Assembly: GCA_016840595.1 (NCBI GenBank)
Contig: JAEOSA010000075.1
Location: forward strand, 1 to 8,716
Direction of reading: 5' to 3'
DNA length: 8,716 bases
Source: Candidatus Hermodarchaeota archaeon
GTDB taxonomy: Archaea; Asgardarchaeota; Hermodarchaeia; Hermodarchaeales; Hermodarchaeaceae
Shown: in pieces, positions 1 to 5,538 of the stretch
How the letters are laid out: each line of letters begins with the position of its first letter
Position numbering within the stretch: position 1 is the first letter of the stretch
The notes under the pieces: generated by a model
Told to the model about the DNA's origin: nothing
Database searches by the model: none
Seen by the model: only the letters and a program-made list of their open reading frames with translations
Position numbers and translations under genes: made by a program

Positions 1-416
1 TCCATGATGATAAAGAGGATGGCAAACATGGAGAAGTAGAGTGAAGCAAAGGTGAATACTGAATAGAGGAAGAAGTTTTGCACTCCCTGAAAGAAGAACA
101 TGAGAATCATGTGTCCAAACAGAAGTGTTGCTAGGAAAATGAGGGGCGACAAAAGGATTGTGATAAATAACCTATCAGGTCGGAGTTTGGTGAATCGAAA
201 GAAGAGGTTCAAAACGAATACGATTCCAAGACCGGCTCCTGCATAGAGGAGAACCATAAACACGTTGAGAGGGAAAGGATAAGCAAGACCAAGGGAGATG
301 TATCGTAGGTCGGTGGTGGAAATTAGTACAAATGCTAGAAATCCACTATATGCGGCTGCAACAGCAACCTGTATGATGATAGTCATGTATCGTCGGAGAG
401 GAGTATCAACACTCAC
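1..416 (-). CDS. Multi-helix membrane protein of unknown function, N-terminal part (runs off left edge)
   Basis: This reading frame is open without a stop from about 416 to base 1 and gives 138 residues, with the rest outside the window. I do not recognise the family. The product is almost entirely hydrophobic. Helices can be placed at about residues 11-32, 40-73 (probably one long or two short segments), 83-109 and 115-138, with a short basic stretch (R74-R82) between helices. The chosen start is GTG at 416, because a GAGGTG ribosome binding site (428-423) lies six bases before it. GTG 425 and ATG 386 are alternatives. It follows the solute-binding protein gene on the same strand, but the hairpin and T-tract between them may uncouple transcription. 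An integral membrane location is well supported; any role in the importer is only a guess from position. Confidence 0.72.
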   Translation of the reverse strand, partial: MSVDTPLRRYMTIIIQVAVAAAYSGFLAFVLISTTDLRYISLGLAYPFPLNVFMVLLYAGAGLGIVFVLNLFFRFTKLRPDRLFITILLSPLIFLATLLFGHMILMFFFQGVQNFFLYSVFTFASLYFSMFAILFIIM

Positions 417-432
417 ACCTTGCACCTCAGAG

Positions 433-467
433 AAAAAAAAGGAAGGTTGTAGGGCCGAAGCCCTACA
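433..467 (-). terminator. Hairpin with UUCG loop followed by a T-tract, after the solute-binding protein gene
   Basis: On the minus strand an eight-base-pair perfect stem (TGTAGGGC with GCCCTACA, 448-467) closes a TTCG tetraloop, an extra-stable loop type. A pyrimidine-rich spacer and eight consecutive T (440-433) follow. The hairpin begins 11 bases after the TAG stop of the solute-binding protein. T-tracts alone can stop archaeal RNA polymerase; a strong hairpin in front looks like a bacterial intrinsic terminator or a 3'-end stabiliser. The next gene's ribosome binding site begins only a few bases beyond the T-tract. Confidence 0.7.
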
Positions 468-478
468 TTTATTCTAAC

Positions 479-2359
479 CTACTTTCGGATTCGGAAGAAG
501 TAGACGCCAGCAATGATGATGATGACGACTACAACGACACCAATTCCAATGATTAGGAATGGGTTGGTTGGCACTACACATGCAGGTCGATCAGGGTGCT
601 CAATACCAAAGTGCCAGTCAGCGTGGCGTTCAAGGACAACGTATTGACCAGGAACGTGAGCGCTGAACCAGTATGGGCCAGTGCCCGCACATTGAGCTAC
701 GGTTGGCACAAAGGTCGTAACGTTTGTTGGTACGGACCAGATGTGTTCAGGAAAGACAGTAAAGCCAGTGGCTCGTGTCCATTCAAAGTAACCAGTCTTG
801 TTAGTGTAGATTTCGACTGTGTAGTCATCAGGTGTTTCAACCTTGTACACGTTCTCATAGTTCTCAGCGTTGTATGGGTCCTGAGGACAGAGAACTTCAA
901 GGGTGAACTCTACGTCTTCAGATGTAAAGTCTTCACCGTCGTGCCAGGTGGCGTTCTCATACAAGGAGAAGGTGTACTTCTCACCGTCTTGAATGTCACC
1001 GCCAGCAACGGTTGCTTCAGTTGTCCATTCGTAGGCTAATGATGGCTCATACAGCCAGCCAAATGGTGAAAGAGCTGTTAGCCCTTCGTAGACGAGCTGG
1101 AACACAGTTGTTGTGTAACCAGAGTTGCTCATCAGCCAGTTGGTTGTATCGAGTCCTTCGTTGAGGCTCATGATATACTCGGTTGGATAGCAGCCGAATG
1201 GTCCACCAGCTGCATCAGTCAAGTGGAGTTGAACGAGGGTGTAGCCGTTACCAACACGGTTGCGGCCTTGCATGTTGACATAGCCTTCCCAGATGTCAGT
1301 CCGGTAGGCGTGGGTGTAGACGTCGTTGTAGCAGACGATCATGATCTGTTCATACCAGAGTATTTTCTGGCATTCCCAGGCCCAATCGTTTGCTTCCTCT
1401 AGGGTTGAGGAGTTCATCAAGTTTTCAGCGGCAAGATCGTAGGTGGCGTTATACCAACCTCCAAAGTACCATTCGTTGTTACCAGTGGAACTGTGGAAGA
1501 GGTCGTAGAGCAGGTCAGCTGAGACCATGTTGGTGAAGGTGAAACAACCTAGGTAGTAATCACCAGCACTAATCATGTCTAACATTTCGTAGAAGTCTTG
1601 GGGAGAAACGACAGCTCGAATACCACACAGGAGAAGCCCTTCTACGGCAAGCTCAACGGCATTACCGGAGGGGGCGTGACCTGCTGTGTGATATAGGTCA
1701 ACTTCAAAGTCAGCGCTGTCAATATCGCCAGCTGTCCAAGTTCCACTGTCGTCAGCATCGAAGTCACGCCAGCCGTCACCGTTTACGTCACGGAACAGAC
1801 CAGCATCCAAAGTGTCGTTAGCTGTGGAGATGTCTTGTGAATAGTAGGTATTGGTCAACTCATCTTCATAGGTCCAGTTACCAAGAGCGATGGGGATTGC
1901 ACAGTCCTGCAAAAAGGCTAGGCCGCCCGTTGAAGCTTGGACGACTGCAGCTTTATCCATGGCAAAGGAAATTGCCCGGCGGAACGCAGTGTGGTTGGTC
2001 GGGAATCGACCACCGTTCAAACAGAACATCCGGTACATGTCACCAGGTTCAGTGGTGACTTCCACACCGGCTGTCGCTTCGAGTTCGGCGATGTTATCGG
2101 CAGGTACTCGCTCGTCCCATGCGTAGATGATGTTCGCTTGTAAGGCTTGTAATCCGAGCTGTTCATCCTCAGGCGGATAGACGACAAAGGTCACTTTGTC
2201 AATGTAACCACCATGCGGATCATATCCGTCAGCATAGACAAGTGCTCGGACAGATGCAGTTTGAATAGGGCTTACGTACGCAAAAGAAAGGAAGAGACCC
2301 ACTAGTGCAATAGCAGACACTAAAGTTAGTTTTTTCATATTACTCAATTTATTATTCAT
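479..2359 (-). CDS. Family 5 (Dpp/Opp-type) ABC transporter solute-binding protein, membrane-anchored, apparently circularly permuted
   Basis: This extracytoplasmic protein (626 aa) should capture an oligopeptide or oligosaccharide and deliver it to DppB/DppC. Residues 8-30 form a signal peptide (MKKL then a hydrophobic core), with possible cleavage near QTA35. A helix at about 601-621 followed by RIRK is a C-terminal anchor. No lipobox cysteine is visible. Family blocks occur in swapped order. Residues 52-140 (YIDKVTFVVYP, then CLNGGRFP and RRAISFAMDK) and a DVNGDGWRD loop at 191-199 normally lie in the second half. NEGLD (400-404), VYEGL (423-427), FSLYENATWHDGEDFTSEDV (464 on), FPEHIW and GTGPYWF (559-565) normally come first. 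Eight N-glycosylation sequons fit an external location. ATG 2359 sits only one base after GGAAGG, so ATG 2338 (M8) is a real alternative start. The family is clear; the substrate is unknown. Confidence 0.93.
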   Translation of the reverse strand: MNNKLSNMKKLTLVSAIALVGLFLSFAYVSPIQTASVRALVYADGYDPHGGYIDKVTFVVYPPEDEQLGLQALQANIIYAWDERVPADNIAELEATAGVEVTTEPGDMYRMFCLNGGRFPTNHTAFRRAISFAMDKAAVVQASTGGLAFLQDCAIPIALGNWTYEDELTNTYYSQDISTANDTLDAGLFRDVNGDGWRDFDADDSGTWTAGDIDSADFEVDLYHTAGHAPSGNAVELAVEGLLLCGIRAVVSPQDFYEMLDMISAGDYYLGCFTFTNMVSADLLYDLFHSSTGNNEWYFGGWYNATYDLAAENLMNSSTLEEANDWAWECQKILWYEQIMIVCYNDVYTHAYRTDIWEGYVNMQGRNRVGNGYTLVQLHLTDAAGGPFGCYPTEYIMSLNEGLDTTNWLMSNSGYTTTVFQLVYEGLTALSPFGWLYEPSLAYEWTTEATVAGGDIQDGEKYTFSLYENATWHDGEDFTSEDVEFTLEVLCPQDPYNAENYENVYKVETPDDYTVEIYTNKTGYFEWTRATGFTVFPEHIWSVPTNVTTFVPTVAQCAGTGPYWFSAHVPGQYVVLERHADWHFGIEHPDRPACVVPTNPFLIIGIGVVVVVIIIIAGVYFFRIRK

Positions 2360-2374
2360 TCCTTCCGTTATCTA

Positions 2375-2409
2375 CCCTAGCAGCTGCCATTTAGCATAAC
2401 TGCTAAGGG
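2375..2409 (-). repeat. Imperfect inverted repeat in the leader of the solute-binding protein gene
   Basis: CCCTAGCAG (2375-2383) is complementary to CTGCTAAGGG (2400-2409) with one bulged A, separated by 16 bases. It lies between the TATA-like box at 2431-2440 and the start codon, so it would be transcribed as a hairpin in the 5' leader or could serve as a repressor site just downstream of the transcript start. The match may be chance; no family of regulator is recognised. Confidence 0.35.
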
Positions 2410-2430
2410 TCAGGCAAAGTGGTACAAAGG

Positions 2431-2440
2431 AATATAAATA
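2431..2440 (-). promoter_or_regulatory. Probable TATA box for the solute-binding protein gene
   Basis: The minus strand reads TATTTATATT here, in an otherwise GC-balanced stretch, 72 bases or more before the ATG at 2359. Initiation about 25 bases downstream would fall near 2409-2415, leaving a leader of about 50 bases that holds the inverted repeat. The gene therefore seems to have its own promoter separate from the dppB unit. The opposite strand reads TATAAATA, so orientation rests on the position of the genes: no plus-strand gene follows. Confidence 0.5.
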
Positions 2441-2604
2441 CACTCTGGTTGGGGCGAAACAGTCAGCAATGCCAGCCTTTTTTGCCTAATTGTAGTCGTT
2501 TCTTCCTTGTTGTGAGATGAAAACTTCTGGTATTCCACACTCAATGGAACTCAACACTAGCTAATATGAAGTGCACAGAGGATAGAAAATGTAATTCACT
2601 AAGT

Positions 2605-2916
2605 CTAGGGATTTTCGTCCGAATCTTCAGAAGGGGGAGGGTCTCGTTCTGCTTTATCAAGTTCTTCACTGAGTGGTGGCGGGATAGGTCGTGACTTTTT
2701 CAGCGAACGTACACTGACGTAAAAACTAATGACTAAGACGAGGAGTATCCCAGACACCATGACGCCCACGAGAACAAGGGCGCCGCCCAGTATCCCCAAA
2801 AACGGATTTAAAACCCAGAAAAAGTATACGAGTAATAATCCACTGATAATCATGATGATGGGAACAAGGAGCACCCATCGACGATAAACGATTTCGATTT
2901 TTCGCTCTTCAGTCAT
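2605..2916 (-). CDS. Small two-helix membrane protein with charged cytoplasmic tail, unknown function
   Basis: This 103-residue protein has two strongly hydrophobic helices, at about 14-36 and 39-67, joined by a very short turn (NPF). A soluble tail of about 35 residues follows. The tail begins basic (RSLKKSR) and then is rich in proline and acid (PIPPPLSEELDKAE, PPPSEDSDENP). The positive-inside rule places both ends in the cytoplasm. The ATG is preceded by GGTGA with about eight bases of spacing, which supports the start. It is the last gene of the minus-strand run dppB, 146-aa protein, this gene, and lies 54 bases after its neighbour. I recognise no family. The reading frame is convincing because of the hydrophobic pattern and ribosome binding site; a role with the importer is inferred only from the operon. 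Confidence 0.75.
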   Translation of the reverse strand: MTEERKIEIVYRRWVLLVPIIMIISGLLLVYFFWVLNPFLGILGGALVLVGVMVSGILLVLVISFYVSVRSLKKSRPIPPPLSEELDKAERDPPPSEDSDENP

Positions 2917-2970
2917 TTGTACTTCACCGGGTTATTCAAAGGATTTAGAAATATCAGATTGGTGGGTTGC

Positions 2971-3411
2971 CTAAAGGTCTTTAGTATACGGGTCAAAAGC
3001 GAATGTACTGAAGATGAGTCCCGCAAGGAGTCCAAGGACATACACCATAACGAGAGGAAAGAGGAGCGGAAGGGAAAGGGCAAATTGGGAGATGACGAAA
3101 AAGACTACTCCTGATGTGATAATGCCTAAGTACGCTGGAAGGGAGCGGAGAATAACTAAGATGATGATAGAAAGGGTCAATGAGATGAACATAGCGATAA
3201 GAGCATCCTTAAACTCGTGACTAAGGATTCCAATAAAGAAGGCAGAAAAGAAGAGGATGAAGATAGAAAAGGTTGCTAAAAGCGGGAAGACCTCAGTGTA
3301 GGTAGCATGGAGAATTGCCGTGCTAATAATAGTCGATCCAAATGTGACATAGAGAAAATTCATCAGGCGTTTCTTTTCCAACTTCAATCTTCCAACCAGC
3401 CTCGAATTCAA
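2971..3411 (-). CDS. Small polytopic membrane protein, unknown function, downstream of dppB
   Basis: This protein of about 146 residues has four or five membrane helices (about 17-37, 42-63, 70-88, 93-113 and 116-138). A basic N-terminal stretch (RLVGRLKLEKKR) fits a cytoplasmic N-terminus. The start is TTG at 3411, preceded by GAAGGTG with about five bases of spacing. An ATG at 3363 (residue 17) would still keep all helices but has no evident ribosome binding site. It begins 27 bases after the dppB stop on the same strand, so co-transcription with the permease is very likely. It has no ABC permease EAA motif, so it is not a second permease. No family recognised; an accessory or unrelated integral membrane protein are both possible. 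Confidence 0.75.
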   Translation of the reverse strand: MNSRLVGRLKLEKKRLMNFLYVTFGSTIISTAILHATYTEVFPLLATFSIFILFFSAFFIGILSHEFKDALIAMFISLTLSIIILVILRSLPAYLGIITSGVVFFVISQFALSLPLLFPLVMVYVLGLLAGLIFSTFAFDPYTKDL

Positions 3412-3438
3412 AATGACACCTTCTCAATATTGTTCATT

Positions 3439-4470
3439 CTATCCATATCTGACGCGGGGATCTAAAACTCCGTATAGGAGGTCAGCGAGGATGTTAGCAA
3501 TAATTACCGTTAATGCAATCATCCAAAAAATGGCTTGCGCAACAGGCCAATCATTGGAAATGAGTGACCGGTATAAGAGCCTCCCTATCCCGTGCCAAGC
3601 AAAGACAGTTTCAGTAAGTACGGCTCCACTTATAATGAATGCAAAGTTGATAGCGACAATGGATATCAGAGGTAGGAAAGCGTTACGAACTCCGTGCTTG
3701 TAGAGGACAGTACGTTCTTCCAATCCTTTAGCCCGTGCTGTAAGGATATAGTCTTCAGTGAGTACATCAACGAGAGTATTTCTCATTAATAGCATGTAAC
3801 CTCCGAAGAAACCTAGGGTTAATACCATTGTGGGGAGGAACAAGTGCCATGCAACATCTAATGCATAAGAGATGGGATCATTGGGAACAGTTCCTGGAGC
3901 ACTTACCGTGTGACCCAATGGGAAGAGACTGAGGCCCCATAGCATCTGAGGAAGAATAGCAAATACCAAAAGGAAGATCATACCCATCCAGAAAACTGGC
4001 AAGCTATACAGAGTAAGACTAACTGTAATCAGGCTGGTGTCCAACACGCCACCGTGTCGGCTGGCAGCAATAATCCCGGTTACTATGCCAAGTAGGACAG
4101 CAAAAATCATGGACGTACCCATTAACAGGAGCGTATTTGGTAGGCGTTCCATGATTTCCATGACGACGGGTCGAAAGGTTACGAAGCTCTGACCGAAGTT
4201 ACCTGTTAACATGTTCTGCATGTATGAGAGGAAATGGAGCCACCAATCATACCATGTTGCATTCTCTGGCGGAAGTTGATACAGCTGTCGGATCCTTGCA
4301 ATATCGTCAACATCCATTTGAGGAGTAATGTAGAGGCTTGCAGGATCCATTCCTAAGACGAAAACGGGAAGACGAAAGATGAAGAAATTAAAAATCAGGA
4401 CTGCAAGGAAGAGGATAATTGCAATTATAATTCGCTTTACCAGATATTGGCGTAAACCCATCGCTGTCAC
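3439..4470 (-). CDS. dppB: Dpp/Opp-type ABC transporter permease, DppB family
   Basis: This is one of two channel subunits of the importer in the cytoplasmic membrane. Its 343 aa are close to the usual DppB length. The N-terminal helix (about residues 12-40) opens with the typical YLVKRI. The family-typical external segment follows (PASLYITPQMDVDDIARIRQ, then LTGNFGQSF), then the core helices from about residue 110 on. The coupling loop that contacts the ATPase is visible near 243-265 as TARAKGLEERTVLYKHGVRN, a good EAA-type match with the conserved G, H and RN. The C-terminus DPRVRYG is also typical. The listed start is GTG 4470, with AGGA about ten bases upstream; ATG 4461 (MGLRQYLVKR) is equally plausible. 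It heads a minus-strand unit with two small membrane proteins. Its partner dppC is on the opposite strand about 1.1 kb away, instead of directly downstream as in most such operons. Confidence 0.95.
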   Translation of the reverse strand: MTAMGLRQYLVKRIIIAIILFLAVLIFNFFIFRLPVFVLGMDPASLYITPQMDVDDIARIRQLYQLPPENATWYDWWLHFLSYMQNMLTGNFGQSFVTFRPVVMEIMERLPNTLLLMGTSMIFAVLLGIVTGIIAASRHGGVLDTSLITVSLTLYSLPVFWMGMIFLLVFAILPQMLWGLSLFPLGHTVSAPGTVPNDPISYALDVAWHLFLPTMVLTLGFFGGYMLLMRNTLVDVLTEDYILTARAKGLEERTVLYKHGVRNAFLPLISIVAINFAFIISGAVLTETVFAWHGIGRLLYRSLISNDWPVAQAIFWMIALTVIIANILADLLYGVLDPRVRYG

Positions 4471-4514
4471 ATCGCTTATGAATCCTAAACGACTGAATGA
4501 TTGAAAGGTGAGGC

Positions 4515-4528
4515 TTAATAAAATTATC
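4515..4528. promoter_or_regulatory. AT-rich core between divergent genes, possible shared TATA region
   Basis: TTAATAAAATTATC is the most AT-rich short stretch in the gap between dppB (leftward) and the small plus-strand gene (rightward). It could act as a TATA element for either direction: it lies about 50 bases before the dppB start and about 75-85 bases before the likely ATG of the plus-strand gene. Neither orientation matches the archaeal consensus well, so this is weak. Confidence 0.3.
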
Positions 4529-4600
4529 TAATGGGGAGTAAATGTTTAATTGTTCAATGGTTTAGAACATCAAGCTATTGAATTCAGGCGTGTTTCTGTC

Positions 4601-4843
4601 ATGGGTCAACAAATGGGATTTCGAGCGCTGATGGCGACGAAGCCCACTTTGAAATGGTTTATTATCATTGGGGTTGTCATTACAATCATTGGTGTTATTC
4701 TCTCGTTTTTTGTGGTTGGGGGCTTGGTCTTATTTTGGGTTGGGTTACTTCTAACAGCATTTTCCGTTATTGCTCTCTTATATCTGTGGTTGACTGAGCG
4801 GTTACTTGCTCAACCCCAAAGACATCCTGTTCCGAGGCGTTAG
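4601..4843 (+). CDS. Small two-helix membrane protein, unknown function
   Basis: This 80-residue product from ATG 4601 has two hydrophobic helices, at about 19-39 and 41-64, with only a glycine pair as turn, then a basic tail (ERLLAQPQRHPVPRR). A hairpin topology with both ends inside is likely. The start is uncertain: the frame is open back to a TTG at 4550, and ATG 4613 and ATG 4631 are also in frame. ATG 4613 has GGGT at suitable spacing; all choices keep both helices. It is similar in layout (two helices, short turn, polar tail), though not visibly in sequence, to the 103-aa protein at 2605-2916. It converges with the secreted protein gene at 4857. No family recognised. Confidence 0.6.
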   Translation: MGQQMGFRALMATKPTLKWFIIIGVVITIIGVILSFFVVGGLVLFWVGLLLTAFSVIALLYLWLTERLLAQPQRHPVPRR

Positions 4844-4860
4844 CTGAGAAAAATTCTCAG
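4844..4860. terminator. Short palindrome between convergent genes
   Basis: CTGAGAA (4844-4850) and TTCTCAG (4854-4860) form a perfect seven-base-pair stem around a three-base A/T loop. It begins at the base after the TAG of the plus-strand small gene and overlaps the TGA of the minus-strand gene. A hairpin at a convergent junction could end transcripts from both sides, but no long T-tract follows in either direction, so function is uncertain. Confidence 0.4.
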
Positions 4861-5360
4861 ATGGAAATTAGAACGACGCCCTCGTAAGATAGTGGGCGAC
4901 TCACTTGATTTCGTCCAAGAAAACCTGAGCTCAGGTAGGGTTGAAGGAATTCAAACCACATCCACGTGCCACTTGCCTCAGCAGCTTGAAACAATGCTTG
5001 GTCTTCTTCAACAAGATCATGGGACCAACCTGTTTCATCAAAACTCCCAGGAGGAATCCAATGGTGATGGTATTTTTCACCCCTGCCATATTCGATTGGT
5101 TGACCATTGAGCACCGTATAGGTGTCAGACCATAAGTATTCCAATTCTAGTGTGAGGGAGGGATTGAAGATGCGGATATCTACTTGGACCCGCGTGTATT
5201 CGCCGCTCGTTTCGTTGTAATAGACGCGGATTTCAGTGATATCTACGGTGAAGCCAAAGGCACGATATGTGTCAACGGCGTAAAATGTGGATACTCCCAA
5301 TAGCACGGTTGAACTTAGGATAATCGCTAGAAAAATCGTAGTGCTAACTTTTCGAATCAG
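4857..5360 (-). CDS. Secreted or membrane-anchored beta-rich protein, possible LEA/WHy-like fold, unknown function
   Basis: The product begins with a basic tip (IRK) and a hydrophobic segment of about 25 residues that fits a signal anchor, then an external domain of about 130 residues. The external domain alternates like beta strands (FTVDITEIRVYY, TRVQVDIRIFNPS, LELEYLWSDTYTVLNG). The pattern with NPS and a later LNG recalls LEA14/WHy-type immunoglobulin-like domains; this is impression only. It also has a KYHHHW cluster and one NETS sequon. The start is a problem. The frame is open far upstream without ATG; GTG 5306 would cut the hydrophobic segment in half and has no ribosome binding site. 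GGTGG (5372-5368) lies seven bases before CTG 5360, the start used here; ATC 5363 or ATT 5357 are alternatives. It is transcribed away from dppC from a shared promoter region. Confidence 0.65.
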   Translation of the reverse strand: MIRKVSTTIFLAIILSSTVLLGVSTFYAVDTYRAFGFTVDITEIRVYYNETSGEYTRVQVDIRIFNPSLTLELEYLWSDTYTVLNGQPIEYGRGEKYHHHWIPPGSFDETGWSHDLVEEDQALFQAAEASGTWMWFEFLQPYLSSGFLGRNQVSRPLSYEGVVLISI

Positions 5361-5404
5361 GATAAATCCACCCTCGAGATTCTGTGTGATTGCGAAGTTG
5401 CTAG

Positions 5405-5413
5405 TATATTTTA
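5405..5413 (-). promoter_or_regulatory. Probable TATA box for the secreted protein gene
   Basis: The minus strand reads TAAAATATA here. Initiation about 25 bases downstream would be near 5384, just before the GGTGG ribosome binding site (5372-5368) and the CTG at 5360. This spacing is the reason to place the gene's start near 5360 and not further upstream in the open frame. Confidence 0.45.
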
Positions 5414-5456
5414 ATCCATTGGTGTTGGCAACTTTTGTTTTCCTGCTCGTACCGTC

Positions 5457-5471
5457 AAGTTAATATAACTT
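5457..5471 (+). promoter_or_regulatory. Palindrome overlapping the probable TATA box of the dppC-dppD-dppF operon
   Basis: AAGTTA and TAACTT flank ATA, a perfect six-base inverted repeat whose centre (TTAATATAA, 5460-5468) is the best TATA-like element upstream of dppC. Initiation would fall near 5490, giving a leader of about 50 bases. A dimeric regulator binding the palindrome would block TATA-binding protein. The promoter assignment is reasonable; the operator role is inferred from symmetry alone. Confidence 0.45.
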
Positions 5472-5538
5472 TTAAGGGAATTGCCCCCAGTAGTGCCCAA
5501 AAAATAGAAACTTTTAGGAACTTCCGGGTGGTCTAGAT

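Noticed and set aside
596..1039. Plus-strand open frame of 147 codons
   Set aside because: It lies wholly inside the solute-binding protein gene on the other strand, has no ribosome binding site, and its translation shows no coherent hydrophobic or domain pattern.
1837..2143. Three overlapping plus-strand open frames of 68-78 codons
   Set aside because: They are antisense to the solute-binding protein's strongly conserved blocks (FPTN, RRAISFAMDK); they are shadows of its codon bias.
479..2359. Permuted order as a frameshift, assembly join or fusion of two broken genes
   Set aside because: The frame is continuous over 626 codons, each block occurs once, and the signal peptide and anchor are at the proper ends. 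A misassembly would not be expected to cut cleanly at the domain junction.
2470..2500. T-run (CCTTTTTTGCC) as a plus-strand terminator
   Set aside because: No plus-strand gene lies upstream to terminate and no stable stem precedes it.
2917..3220. Two plus-strand open frames rich in K, R and E
   Set aside because: They are antisense to the polytopic 146-aa membrane protein; hydrophobic codons on one strand read as charged codons on the other.
4892..5135. Plus-strand open frames of 64-72 codons
   Set aside because: They are opposite the secreted protein, which has a better start context, an anchor segment and strand-like patterning.
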